The notes under the pieces: generated by a model
The model's database searches: none
The model's input: only the letters and a program-made list of their open reading frames with translations
What the model was told of the DNA's origin: nothing
DNA from: Pseudomonadota bacterium
GTDB lineage: Bacteria; Pseudomonadota; Alphaproteobacteria; Azospirillales; Azospirillaceae
Assembly (NCBI GenBank): GCA_023423695.1
Contig: JAFAFA010000008.1
Location: 1 to 64,000 of the forward strand
Length of the DNA: 64,000 nt
Direction: 5' to 3'
Made by a program: the position numbers and the translations under genes
Shown here: positions 27,002 to 35,578 of the stretch, one piece after another
Layout of the letters: each line of letters starts with the position of its first letter
How positions within the stretch are numbered: the stretch's first letter is position 1

Positions 27002-28189
27002 TCATGGCTTGGCGAGGCGGGGCGGGCGGGCGACGCCGGGAACGCGGGCGAGCAGCCGGTCCAGCTTCGGCCGCAGGAAGGGCATCGGGTCGTCGGGGGT
27101 GATCGCCTTCGCCTCGCAGCGCGCCACCCAGGCCAGCCAGTGCGCCATCGGCACGCCGCTGTCGCGCGCCGCCAGCCGGTCCTTGCTGATGTGGCACCAG
27201 CAGGCGCCGGGCCACGCTTTGGCTGGGGCAGGGCGGGGGCGGCCGGTCAGGTCGGCTTGGACGAGGGCCGGCAGGTTCACCCCGGCGACGGCGCCCAGAT
27301 GATGCCACAGGTTGAAGCGCGGGTTGATCTCCAGCAGGTGCAGACGGCCGTCGGGATCGCGCTTGAAGTCGAACTTGGCAACGCCGGTAAGGCCGATGCG
27401 GGCCGCGATCTCCCGCCCCAGCGCAGCCACGTCGGCCCCCTCGCCGTCGATGTCGGTGATGGTCAGCGCGGTGCTGTGGCCGTAATCGACGGGATAGGTC
27501 CTGATCTTGCGCCCGGTGAACTCGCCCGCCACGGTGCCGGCGGCATCGATATAGACATGGTGGCTTTCGATCCGCGTCTCCGGTCCGGGGATCAGTTCCT
27601 GCGCCAGCAGGTCGATGCCAACGGGGATCAGCCGCGGCCAGAGCGCGCGCAATTCCTCCGGCCCCTCCAGCCGGATCGCCTTGCCGAGCCCCTCGATCTC
27701 GTCCCAGGGCGGACGGCGGGTCAGCGGCTTGACGATGACGGGGTAGCGCAGATCCAGGTCGGGCGCCTCGCTGCCCGGCAGCGGTCGCAGCCGCCGGGTG
27801 CGTGGAACCGGCAGGTCCAGCCGTTCCGCAAGCGCCTGGAAGCGGCCCTTGTCGACCAGCGTCTCCACCAGATCGCCGTCGGCGAGCGCGAAGCGGAAGA
27901 CGGCGGCGAGCCGGTCGCGATGGCGCGACACCATCAGCAGCTGGGCATCCTCCTCCATATAGAGCACCGGCTTGTCGGGCTGGGCGGCGCCGAAGCGCAG
28001 CAGCCGGTCCACGAGCGTCCCGTCACAGCCACCCTCCCACGGGATCAGCCGTTCGGTGAAGCGGGAATGGGCGGTGGCGCCGCCGGGCGGTCCGACCACG
28101 GCGCAGCGGACACCCGCCAGTCCCAGCGGACGCACCAGATCCATGTCACCCAGCACGCAGGCCAGCGCCCCGGTCTTCCTCTTGGTCAT
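27002..28189 (-). CDS. ATP-grasp carboxylate-amine ligase-like protein (COG3919 type)
   Basis: This is a 395-residue protein. The N-terminal pre-ATP-grasp part has GALACVLGDMDLVRPLGLAG. The ATP-grasp fold follows, with RYPVIVKPLTRRPPWDEI, LLAQELIPGPETRIESHHVY and GVAKFDFKRDPDGRLHLLEI, then NPRFNLWHHL (metal-binding Glu and Asn). Such enzymes activate a carboxylate as an acyl phosphate and join it to an amine. The N-terminal region matches proteins called ATP-dependent carboligases; the substrate is unknown. The ATG at 28189 has GGGGAGG upstream. It lies between the GNAT gene (14-base gap) and the metallophosphoesterase gene. Confidence 0.82.
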   Translation of the reverse strand: MTKRKTGALACVLGDMDLVRPLGLAGVRCAVVGPPGGATAHSRFTERLIPWEGGCDGTLVDRLLRFGAAQPDKPVLYMEEDAQLLMVSRHRDRLAAVFRFALADGDLVETLVDKGRFQALAERLDLPVPRTRRLRPLPGSEAPDLDLRYPVIVKPLTRRPPWDEIEGLGKAIRLEGPEELRALWPRLIPVGIDLLAQELIPGPETRIESHHVYIDAAGTVAGEFTGRKIRTYPVDYGHSTALTITDIDGEGADVAALGREIAARIGLTGVAKFDFKRDPDGRLHLLEINPRFNLWHHLGAVAGVNLPALVQADLTGRPRPAPAKAWPGACWCHISKDRLAARDSGVPMAHWLAWVARCEAKAITPDDPMPFLRPKLDRLLARVPGVARPPRLAKP

Positions 28190-28203
28190 TCGCACGCCTC
28201 CCC

Positions 28204-29454
28204 TCAGATGCTCTTCGCCGGTGCGGTCCAGCCGCGCAGCGACCGTTTGACCGCATCGACCATCAGCCCACGCGCCCGTCGGCAATGCGCCTCCACCCGC
28301 CGACTGACTCGGTCGGGGCCGAGCGTCAGCCAGTTCATCGGCTGTTCGGCATTGGACAGCAGCGGCTTGTGCCCGGCCGGGGTCGACATGAAGTCGTAGC
28401 AATCCTCGCCGCGGGCCAGCGCGTCCTCGATGGCCAGCACATGGCTGAGCAATCCCGGCTTCAGCCGGTTGTCCGTCTCGAAGGCGAAGCCGCCCTGGTA
28501 GTTCAGGACCCGGTTGCGGTGGACGAAGTTGTAGAGATAGCCGATGGGCTGGCCGCCGGCGCTGATCCGGCACAGGCGCACCGTGCCGCTCGGCACGCCC
28601 TGCGTGATCAGCTGTTCGTGGAAGGGGCGGAAGGCCGGGTTGGCGAAGGCGCCTGCCTGCCCGCGGGCCTGCCAGCCGGCCTGGTGCAGCACCTCCAGCC
28701 CGGCGAAATCCGCCAGCGCCTCCTCCACCGTCGTGGCGACGCGGTACTCCAGACCGCCGCGGGCATGGTAGAGCCGCTCGCTGCGGTTCACCGCCGCCCG
28801 CGTGTTGCGGCCGAGACCGGCGCGGAAGTCGCCGCCCCTCGCCCTGACCGGCGCAAGATCCACCCACTGCGCGGAATCGGCGATGCGCAGCTGCAGAGAG
28901 TGGCCGGTCCGCGCCGCCACGCGCCGGGCGGCACGCTCCGCCGCCAGGGTCAGGCCGCCCAGCACCAGCTCGTCATTGGCGGACAGCCGGGCGCCCAGCC
29001 AGTGCAGGGCGGCGTCCGTCACCTCGTCGGCGAAGCGGCGGTCGGCAAGGATGCCGTTGTATTCCATGAACAGCCGGTCATAGCCACGGTCGCCCGTTTC
29101 GTGGAGCATCCAGCAGCGGCCGGGCAGCAGGCCGAGACGCCGCCGCCTGCGCGGGCAGAGCACGGCCAGCCCGACCAGTTCGCCCCCGCGACGGGCAAGC
29201 AGCAGCCGCGCGTCGATCCCGGCCGGCATCTGCGACAGCCAGGGACCGATCCAGGACCAGGACAGGAAGAAGGAGGAGTCGGCGCGGGTCTCCAGGTCCG
29301 CCCAGACCTGCGCCAGTTCGGGCAGGGGAGGCAGCGGATGAAGGGCGATGTCGATGGTGGCGGGGGTAGTGGTATCGGGAGTGGATTGGGGGGCCGTGCC
29401 GGTCGCCGGGTCGATGGCGATGCCGTCGGAGTCGGTGCGGGGCCAGATGCTCAT
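28204..29454 (-). CDS. GNAT-type acyltransferase (BioF2/CelD-like)
   Basis: This is a 416-residue protein of the acetyltransferase family PF13480. Characteristic segments are FFLSWSWIGPWLSQMP, LLLARRGGELVGLAVLCP, and the C-terminal acceptor-binding half RISAGGQPIGYLYNFVHRNR, then NYQGGFAFETDNRLKPGLLS and YDFMSTPAGHKPLLSNAEQP. Members of this group act in exopolysaccharide and cellulose modification or in FemAB-like aminoacyl transfer. It is first in a tight operon with ATP-grasp and phosphoesterase genes, so a joint pathway that attaches an activated acyl or amino acid to a larger molecule is likely. No signal or membrane segment is visible. Confidence 0.82.
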   Translation of the reverse strand: MSIWPRTDSDGIAIDPATGTAPQSTPDTTTPATIDIALHPLPPLPELAQVWADLETRADSSFFLSWSWIGPWLSQMPAGIDARLLLARRGGELVGLAVLCPRRRRRLGLLPGRCWMLHETGDRGYDRLFMEYNGILADRRFADEVTDAALHWLGARLSANDELVLGGLTLAAERAARRVAARTGHSLQLRIADSAQWVDLAPVRARGGDFRAGLGRNTRAAVNRSERLYHARGGLEYRVATTVEEALADFAGLEVLHQAGWQARGQAGAFANPAFRPFHEQLITQGVPSGTVRLCRISAGGQPIGYLYNFVHRNRVLNYQGGFAFETDNRLKPGLLSHVLAIEDALARGEDCYDFMSTPAGHKPLLSNAEQPMNWLTLGPDRVSRRVEAHCRRARGLMVDAVKRSLRGWTAPAKSI

Positions 29455-29633
29455 CGGCGCGGCGTCTCCGGAAGATATTCCCTACCGAAAACAACACGCT
29501 CGCAATACAAACGGTCCCGTCTACGCCGGGGACACCCGAAAGCCTATGCGGCGCGAAAGGGTGCCGCAAAAGATTACGTCACTATACGAACACGCCGGCC
29601 CGGCGGATGGAACCGGGCCGGCGGTCGGTCCGA

Positions 29634-30341
29634 TCAGCGCTTGACCGTGTCGGCCGACTGGCCGAACAGGATCTTCTTGCTCTCGTCGTTCACCGTGGGA
29701 GTGCCGCTGGGGTTCACGGCCTGCCCCTTTTCATAGGCGCGCACCACCGCCGGACGTTCCTTGATCGCGTTGAACCAACGCTTCAGGTTCGGGAAGCTGT
29801 CCAGATCCTGCTGCTGGCGCTGGTGCGGGACGATCCAGGGATAGCTGGCCATGTCGGCGATGGACAGCTCCGATCCGCCCAGGAACTCGTTGTCGGCAAG
29901 GCGCTTGTCCATCACGCCGTAGAGGCGCCCCGTCTCCTTGACGTAGCGCTCCATGGCGTAGGGGATGCGCTCCGGCGCGTACTGGACGAAATGGTGGTTC
30001 TGGCCGGCCATCGGGCCGAGGCCGCCGACCTGCCAGAACAGCCATTCCAGCACCGTCTTGCGGGCGCGCACGTCGCTGGGCAGGAATTTGCCGGTCTTCT
30101 CGGCGAGATAGACCAGGATGGCGCCGGATTCGAAGACGGTGATCGGCTCGCCGCCATCGGCCGGGACGCGGTCGATGATCGCCGGCATGCGGTTGTTGGG
30201 CGAGAAGGCCAGGAATTCTGGCTTGAACTGGTCGCCCTTGGAGATGTTCACCGGCTCGAACCGGTAATCCAGCCCGGCTTCTTCCAGAAAGATCGTGATC
30301 TTATGGCCGTTCGGCGTCGGCCAGAAATAAAGCTCGATCAT
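29634..30341 (-). CDS. Glutathione S-transferase (Nu-class/YfcG-like)
   Basis: This is a 235-residue protein. The thioredoxin-fold N-terminal half has IELYFWPTPNGHKITIFLEE, NNRMPAIID (cis-Pro) and VFESGAILVYLAEKTGKFLP (the E-S glutathione motif). The alpha-helical half has LSIADMASYPWIVPHQRQ. This layout is that of YfcG and YghU, glutathione-dependent disulfide-bond reductases. GGAGGG precedes the ATG. It is divergent from the acyl-CoA dehydrogenase gene across a 234-base gap. Confidence 0.92.
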   Translation of the reverse strand: MIELYFWPTPNGHKITIFLEEAGLDYRFEPVNISKGDQFKPEFLAFSPNNRMPAIIDRVPADGGEPITVFESGAILVYLAEKTGKFLPSDVRARKTVLEWLFWQVGGLGPMAGQNHHFVQYAPERIPYAMERYVKETGRLYGVMDKRLADNEFLGGSELSIADMASYPWIVPHQRQQQDLDSFPNLKRWFNAIKERPAVVRAYEKGQAVNPSGTPTVNDESKKILFGQSADTVKR

Positions 30342-30575
30342 CCCAAACCCTCCAGTGATTTGCGGGAAAGGTTAACCGCTTCGCTCGGGCTGGCAAGCCT
30401 GCAACGACGCGGAGCAGCCCTTCGGCCCGCTTACAATATTCCGTACATCGAAACGCAATTTCATTTTGTTGACAGCCCCCACCACGTCTGTCAGCTTGAC
30501 CAACGAACAAACGAGGCGGCGCCCCCTCGATCCTTGGTTTCCCTTGAAATCATTCTCCCTGGACGGAGAGCACGC

Positions 30576-31727
30576 ATGGCCTTGGACAAGGACGTTTTGG
30601 ATCAACTGCTGGACACGCTGGGCCGCTTCGTCCGCGAAAAGCTGGTCCCGCTCGAGCATAAGGTGGCGGAGGACGACGCCATCCCGGCGGAGGTGATCGC
30701 CGCGATGCGGGAGATGGGCCTGTTCGGCCTGTCGATCCCGGAAGAGTATGGCGGGCTCGGCCTGTCGATGGCGGAGGAGGTGCAGGTCGCCTTCCAACTG
30801 GGCCAGACCTCCCCGGCCTTCCGCTCGCTGATCGGCACCAACAACGGCATCGGCTCCCAGGGCATCGTCATCGACGGCACGGAGGAGCAGAAGCGCACCT
30901 ACCTGCCGCGGCTGGCCGCCGGCGAGATCGTCGGCGCCTTCGCCCTGACCGAGCCGGAATCGGGATCGGATGCCGGCAGCTTGCGCACCACCGCCCGCCG
31001 CGACGGCGGCCATTTCATCCTGAACGGCACCAAGCGCTACATCACCAACGCGCCGCAGGCCGGCCTCTTCACCGTTTTCGCCCGCACCGACCTGGAAAGC
31101 CGCGACGCCCGCGGCGTCTCGGCCTTCCTGGTGGAGGCGGGGACGCCCGGCCTGTCGCTCGGCCCCATCGACAAAAAGATGGGCCAGAAGGGCGCCCACA
31201 CCTGCGACGTGATCTTCGAGGACTGCCGCGTTCCGGCCAGCGCCATCCTGGGCGGACGGGAAGGGCAGGGCTTCAAGACGGCGATGAAGGTGCTGGACCG
31301 CGGCCGCCTGCACATCGGTGCGGTCTGCGTCGGTCTGGCGGAGCGGCTGATCCGCGACAGCCTGTCCTACGCCATGGAGCGCAAGCAGTTCGGCCAGCCC
31401 ATCGCAGAATTCCAGCTGATCCAGGCGATGCTGGCCGACAGCCGGGCGGAGGCCTATGCCGCCCGCTGCATGGTGCTGGAGACGGCGCGGCGCCGCGACG
31501 CCGGGCAGAACGTCAACACCGACGCCGCCTGCTGCAAACTGTTCTCGACGGAGATGGTCGGCCGCGTCGCTGACCGGGCGGTGCAGATCCATGGCGGCGC
31601 CGGCTACATTGCCGATTACGGGATCGAGCGCTTCTACCGCGACGTCCGCTTGTTCCGCATCTATGAGGGCACCACACAGATCCAGCAACTCGTCATCGCC
31701 CGCAACATGATCCGGGAGGCCGCATGA
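30576..31727 (+). CDS. Acyl-CoA dehydrogenase
   Basis: This is a 383-residue FAD enzyme. Conserved motifs include GLFGLSIPEEYGGLGLSMAE, FALTEPESGSDAGSLRTTA, RYITNAPQAGLFTVFART, ERKQFGQPIAEFQ and RFYRDVRLFRIYEGTTQIQQ. The catalytic base position is the Glu in IYEGTTQI. It introduces the alpha,beta double bond in an acyl-CoA. ATG 30576 has GGAGAG upstream. It heads a plus-strand operon and overlaps the CoA ligase by 4 bases. Confidence 0.93.
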   Translation: MALDKDVLDQLLDTLGRFVREKLVPLEHKVAEDDAIPAEVIAAMREMGLFGLSIPEEYGGLGLSMAEEVQVAFQLGQTSPAFRSLIGTNNGIGSQGIVIDGTEEQKRTYLPRLAAGEIVGAFALTEPESGSDAGSLRTTARRDGGHFILNGTKRYITNAPQAGLFTVFARTDLESRDARGVSAFLVEAGTPGLSLGPIDKKMGQKGAHTCDVIFEDCRVPASAILGGREGQGFKTAMKVLDRGRLHIGAVCVGLAERLIRDSLSYAMERKQFGQPIAEFQLIQAMLADSRAEAYAARCMVLETARRRDAGQNVNTDAACCKLFSTEMVGRVADRAVQIHGGAGYIADYGIERFYRDVRLFRIYEGTTQIQQLVIARNMIREAA

Positions 31728-33292
31728 CCGCAGGCCGGCCGGTTCCCGATTTCGCTCGCATGGTGGCGGCCCTGCCGCCGCGCATCAGCCACGCGGCGCT
31801 TGCCTGGGCGGAGCGGACGCCGGACGCCCCCGCCCTGTTCGACGGGGTGCAGGAGTGGAGCTATAGGCGTCTGGCCGCGGCGGTCGGGCTCGCCGCCGGC
31901 CATCTCGACCGGCTGGGCGTGCGCGGCGGCGACCGGGTGATGATCGTCTGCGAGAACAGCCTTGCCGCCGTCACCCTGATCCTGGCGGCGAGCGAGCGCG
32001 ATGCTTGGGCCGTCATCGTCAACGCCCGGCTGTCCGACCGCGAGATCGACGGCATCCGCGACCATTGTCGGCCGCGCCGGGTCTTCTATACCGATGCGGT
32101 ATCCCCCGACGCCGCCGCCCATGCCGTGCGACACGGTGCCGAAGCGCTTGGCGATGCGGAGTTGCCGCCGATGACCGTCGGCCCGCTGCTCGACGCCGAT
32201 CCGGAGCCTGTCCATGCCGGGAACCAGCGGCAGGTCGGCGCGCTGATCTACACCTCCGGCACCACCGGCAAGCCGAAGGGCGTGATGCTGTCGCACCGCG
32301 GCCTGCTGTTCGTCGCCTCGGTGTCGGGCTGGATGCGCGGGCTGGGCCCCGGTGACCGCACCTATGGCGTGCTGCCGGTCAGCCATGTCTTCGGCCTCGC
32401 CTCCACCTGCCTCGGCACGCTCTATGCCGGCGGTTGCCTGCACACGGTTCCCCGCTTCGCGCCGGCAGCGGTGTGGCAGGCGATGGAACAGGATGGCGTG
32501 ACCGTGTTCCAGGGTGTTCCAGCCATGTACGCCAAGCTGGTGGAGCACGCCACCGTCACCGGCCGCACCCCGGCGGCACCGGCCCTGCGCTATCTGTCGT
32601 CGGGCGGTTCGGTGCTGGACCTCGACCTCAAGCTGGCGGTGGAGCGGGTCTTCGGCCTGCCGCTGCACAACGGCTACGGCCTGACCGAATGCTCGCCGAC
32701 GGTGACGCAGACCCGGTTGGACGCGCCCCGCGGAGACACCTCCATCGGCCCGGCCCTGCCGCTGGTGGAGATGCGCTTCGTCGATCACGTCACCGGCCTG
32801 GACGTTGCCGACGGCGAGCCGGGAGAGCTCTGGGTCCGCGCCCCCAACGTGATGCTCGGCTATTACCGTGAGCCGGCGCTGACCGCCCAGGTCATCACCG
32901 ACGACGGCTGGCTGAAGACCGGCGACGTCGCCCGGTTGGAGCCGGACGGCTGCGTCACGGTGGTCGGCCGCATCCGCGAGATCGTCATCCGCTCCGGCTT
33001 CAACGTCTATCCGGAAGAGGTGGAAGGCGTGCTGACCAGCCACCCGGCGGTGACGCTGGCCGCCGTGGTCGGCCACGCCGTCGCCGGCAACGAGGAGGTG
33101 GTGGCCTTCGTCCAGTTCGTCCCCGGCCGCAACGCCACGGAGGACGAACTGAAGGCCTGGGCTGCCGAACGCCTCGCCCCCTACAAGCGCCCGTCGCGCA
33201 TCGTCGCCATGGACGCCCTGCCGGCCAGCCCGACCGGCAAGCTGCTGAAAAGCGGCCTCCGGGCGCTCGCCGCCGAGGTGATGGCCGCCTGA
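31724..33292 (+). CDS. AMP-forming acyl-CoA ligase
   Basis: This is a 522-residue ANL-superfamily enzyme. Motifs are ALIYTSGTTGKPKGVMLSH (P-loop), GYGLTECSPT, GELWVRAPNVMLGYY, GWLKTGDVARLEPDG, RIREIVIRSGFNVYP and the catalytic Lys in PASPTGKLLKSGL. It activates a carboxylic acid with ATP and CoA. The substrate cannot be read from sequence; aromatic, medium-chain or branched acids are all possible. Its ATG overlaps the acyl-CoA dehydrogenase stop (ATGA), and the binding protein of an ABC importer follows after 37 bases. Confidence 0.92.
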   Translation: MTAGRPVPDFARMVAALPPRISHAALAWAERTPDAPALFDGVQEWSYRRLAAAVGLAAGHLDRLGVRGGDRVMIVCENSLAAVTLILAASERDAWAVIVNARLSDREIDGIRDHCRPRRVFYTDAVSPDAAAHAVRHGAEALGDAELPPMTVGPLLDADPEPVHAGNQRQVGALIYTSGTTGKPKGVMLSHRGLLFVASVSGWMRGLGPGDRTYGVLPVSHVFGLASTCLGTLYAGGCLHTVPRFAPAAVWQAMEQDGVTVFQGVPAMYAKLVEHATVTGRTPAAPALRYLSSGGSVLDLDLKLAVERVFGLPLHNGYGLTECSPTVTQTRLDAPRGDTSIGPALPLVEMRFVDHVTGLDVADGEPGELWVRAPNVMLGYYREPALTAQVITDDGWLKTGDVARLEPDGCVTVVGRIREIVIRSGFNVYPEEVEGVLTSHPAVTLAAVVGHAVAGNEEVVAFVQFVPGRNATEDELKAWAAERLAPYKRPSRIVAMDALPASPTGKLLKSGLRALAAEVMAA

Positions 33293-33329
33293 CGTCAACA
33301 AACAAAATCCTGTGGGAGGAAACAAGACC

Positions 33330-34508
33330 ATGAAGCGGACACTTGCCCATCTCGTCACAGTCTCGGCCATGGCCCTCTCCGTGGCGCTCGGCGCCGGGGC
33401 GGTGCAGGCCAAGGAGTTCCTGCTGGGCTCCGAACTGCCGCTGACCGGCAGCCTCGCCCGTGTCGGCCAGGGCATGCATGAAGGCATCTCGGTCGCCATC
33501 GAGATGGCGAACAAGAGCTATGCCGGCAAGCACAGCTTCAAGGTCCAGACCATCGACGACGAGACCTCCCCGGCCAAGGCGGTGGCCGCGGTGGAGAAGC
33601 TGGTCGGCGACGGGGTGGTGGCGATCACCGGCGGCTACGGCTCCAACATCATCGGTCCGGCGTCGGAAGCGGCACAGAAGGCCGGGCTGGTCTACATCAC
33701 CTCCGGCGGCGTGTCGCCGGAACTGACCCAACGCGGTTATCCCACCTTCTTCCGCATCAACAACACCGACGGCTACGCCCTGGCCATGATCGGCCTGCTG
33801 CAGGACATGGGCGCCAAGAAGATCTCCATCGTCTACCTGAACAAGGATGCCACCAGCAGCCTCGCCCGCCAAGTGAACTCGGCGCTGACCGCCAAGGGCG
33901 TCACCGTGGGCATGCACGAGTTCGATGCCTCCACCAGCGATTTCAAGCCGCTGATGAACAAGGTGAAGCTCCAGGACCGCCCCGATGCCATCGCCATGGT
34001 CGGCTACGAGAACGACTATGTCGGCATCCTGCGGGCATCCAAGGTGCTGAAGCCGCAGGTCAAGGCGGTGGTCGGCGTCTGGTCGCTCGCCACCGCGCAG
34101 ATGGCCAAGGAATTTCCCGACCTGATGGAGAATGTCTACGGCACCTCCATGCTGCCCTATCCGGTGGAGTTCACCCAGCCGGAGGCGGTGGAGTTCGCCG
34201 CGACCTACAAGACGCTGTTCAACAAGGAACCCGACTATCTGGGCCAGTTCGGCTATGTCCAGACCCGCCTGCTGATTGACGCCGTGGTCCGCGCCGACGA
34301 GGCCGGGACACTGGGCAAGGGCGGCCTGCCCGACGAGCTGCGCAAGACCGACGCCAACACCCTGATCGGCCGCGTCACCTTCGATAAGAACGGCGACAAC
34401 CTGAACTTCACCCACCGCATGGGCCAGCACCAGGGCGGCAAGGTGGTCCTGGTCTGGCCGCAGGACGCCGCCAATGGAAAGATGAACTTCCCGGCGGTGC
34501 CGTGGTGA
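33330..34508 (+). CDS. Branched-chain-type ABC transporter substrate-binding protein
   Basis: This 392-residue periplasmic type I binding protein of the LivK/HAAT class has a signal peptide (MKRTLAHLVTVSAMALSVAL, ending near VQAKE). Mature motifs are GSELPLTGSLARVGQGM, DDETSPAKAVAAVEKLVGDG, ITSGGVSPELTQRGYPTFFR, and YLGQFGYVQTRLLIDAVV. GGAGGA lies upstream of ATG 33330. Together with the CoA ligase it suggests that the ligand is an organic acid rather than leucine. It is separated from the first permease gene by 191 bases holding two inverted palindromic repeats. Confidence 0.9.
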   Translation: MKRTLAHLVTVSAMALSVALGAGAVQAKEFLLGSELPLTGSLARVGQGMHEGISVAIEMANKSYAGKHSFKVQTIDDETSPAKAVAAVEKLVGDGVVAITGGYGSNIIGPASEAAQKAGLVYITSGGVSPELTQRGYPTFFRINNTDGYALAMIGLLQDMGAKKISIVYLNKDATSSLARQVNSALTAKGVTVGMHEFDASTSDFKPLMNKVKLQDRPDAIAMVGYENDYVGILRASKVLKPQVKAVVGVWSLATAQMAKEFPDLMENVYGTSMLPYPVEFTQPEAVEFAATYKTLFNKEPDYLGQFGYVQTRLLIDAVVRADEAGTLGKGGLPDELRKTDANTLIGRVTFDKNGDNLNFTHRMGQHQGGKVVLVWPQDAANGKMNFPAVPW

Positions 34509-34535
34509 GTGGGAGGGGGAGATGTTGGCTTCGAT

Positions 34536-34580
34536 TGCCCCCTCCCCATCCCTCCCCCGCTTTGCGGGAGAGGGGGCAGG
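34536..34580 (+). repeat. GC-rich palindromic repeat, left half of a REPIN-like pair
   Basis: A 45-base element contains a CTCCCGC/GCGGGAG-type hairpin flanked by C-rich sequence. It is the near-identical inverted partner of 34612-34656 (only a few mismatches). Both lie between the ABC binding-protein and permease genes. Confidence 0.8.
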
Positions 34581-34611
34581 ATGCCTGCGGGAGTTTTCAA
34601 ACGGGCGGCGG

Positions 34612-34656
34612 CAGTCCCCTCTCCCGCGAAGCGGGGGAGGGTTAGGGAGGGGGCAG
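34612..34656 (-). repeat. GC-rich palindromic repeat, right half of a REPIN-like pair
   Basis: Reverse complement of this 45-base stretch matches 34536-34580 with mismatches at only about five positions. The hairpin loops are GCTTTGC and GCTTCGC. The same family recurs at 40895-41013 and 62261-62323. Confidence 0.8.
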
Positions 34657-34699
34657 AGCACCTCCCACCCGTCCCGCCACCCCCAACAGGGCGCAACCC

Positions 34700-35578
34700 A
34701 TGTTCGAACTGACGCTCCAGGCATTGTTCTCCGGCCTGCTCGCCGGCGGTTATTACGCGACCGTGGCGGTCGGGTTGGCGCTGGTGTTCGGGACCATGCG
34801 GGTCATCAACCTTGCCCATGGCGAGCTGGTGCTGCTGGCCGCCTACGTCGCCTACGCCGCTGAATCCAACTATGGCGTCAGCCCGGTGCTGGCGATCCCG
34901 GTGGCGCTGGTGATCGTCGCGGCTGCATCGGCCATCGTCTATGCGCTGCTCAGCCGCATCGATCAGGACCGTGAGATCAACTCGCTGATCCTCACCTTCG
35001 GGCTGGGGATCATCCTGACCAACACCATCCTGTCGATCTGGGCGGCCGACATCCGGTCGACCTCCGATCCCTGGTTCCAGGATTCGATGGTGGTCGCCGA
35101 CACGCTGTTCGCGATGAACGCGGAGGTCGCGGCCTTCGTCGGCGGGCTGGTGCTGATGGCCGGTGTCTGGTGGTGGCTGAACCATTCCTGGCAGGGTCGG
35201 GCCGTGCGGGCACTGTCGTCGAACCGGGCGGCGGCGACGCTGATGGGGGTCAACCCGCGGAAGATCGAGATCCTGTCCTTCATGATCGCCGCCCTGCTCG
35301 CCACCTTCGCCGGCTTCGCCATCTACACCGGCAAGACCGTCTTCCCGGCGCTGGGCCATGTGCTGACGGTCAAGGCCTTCATCATCACCGTGCTGGCCGG
35401 AATGGGATCGATCCCCGGTGTGCTGATCGGCGCCGTGATGATCGGCGTCATCGAATCGCTGACGGTCACCTATCTGTCCGCCTCGCTGCAGGAGTTGGCG
35501 GGAATGATCCTGTTCCTGGTCGTGCTGTTCGTCTCGCCTTCGGGCCTGTTCGGAGGCGGGAGGGCGCTGGCGCGATGA
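34700..35578 (+). CDS. Branched-chain-type ABC transporter permease (LivH family)
   Basis: This is a 292-residue inner-membrane protein with about eight hydrophobic segments. Family motifs are SGLLAGGYYATVAVGLALVF, then GTMRVINLAHGELVLLAAYV, RAVRALSSNRAAATLMGVNP, and VKAFIITVLAGMGSIPGVLI. It forms the membrane channel with the LivM-type partner. The stop overlaps the next gene's ATG by 4 bases. Confidence 0.92.
   Translation: MFELTLQALFSGLLAGGYYATVAVGLALVFGTMRVINLAHGELVLLAAYVAYAAESNYGVSPVLAIPVALVIVAAASAIVYALLSRIDQDREINSLILTFGLGIILTNTILSIWAADIRSTSDPWFQDSMVVADTLFAMNAEVAAFVGGLVLMAGVWWWLNHSWQGRAVRALSSNRAAATLMGVNPRKIEILSFMIAALLATFAGFAIYTGKTVFPALGHVLTVKAFIITVLAGMGSIPGVLIGAVMIGVIESLTVTYLSASLQELAGMILFLVVLFVSPSGLFGGGRALAR

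Noticed and set aside
28189..28867. N-terminal extension of the ATP-grasp frame through the acyltransferase gene
   Set aside because: The extension is an out-of-frame translation of the GNAT gene; ATG 28189 has a strong ribosome site and the domain begins there.
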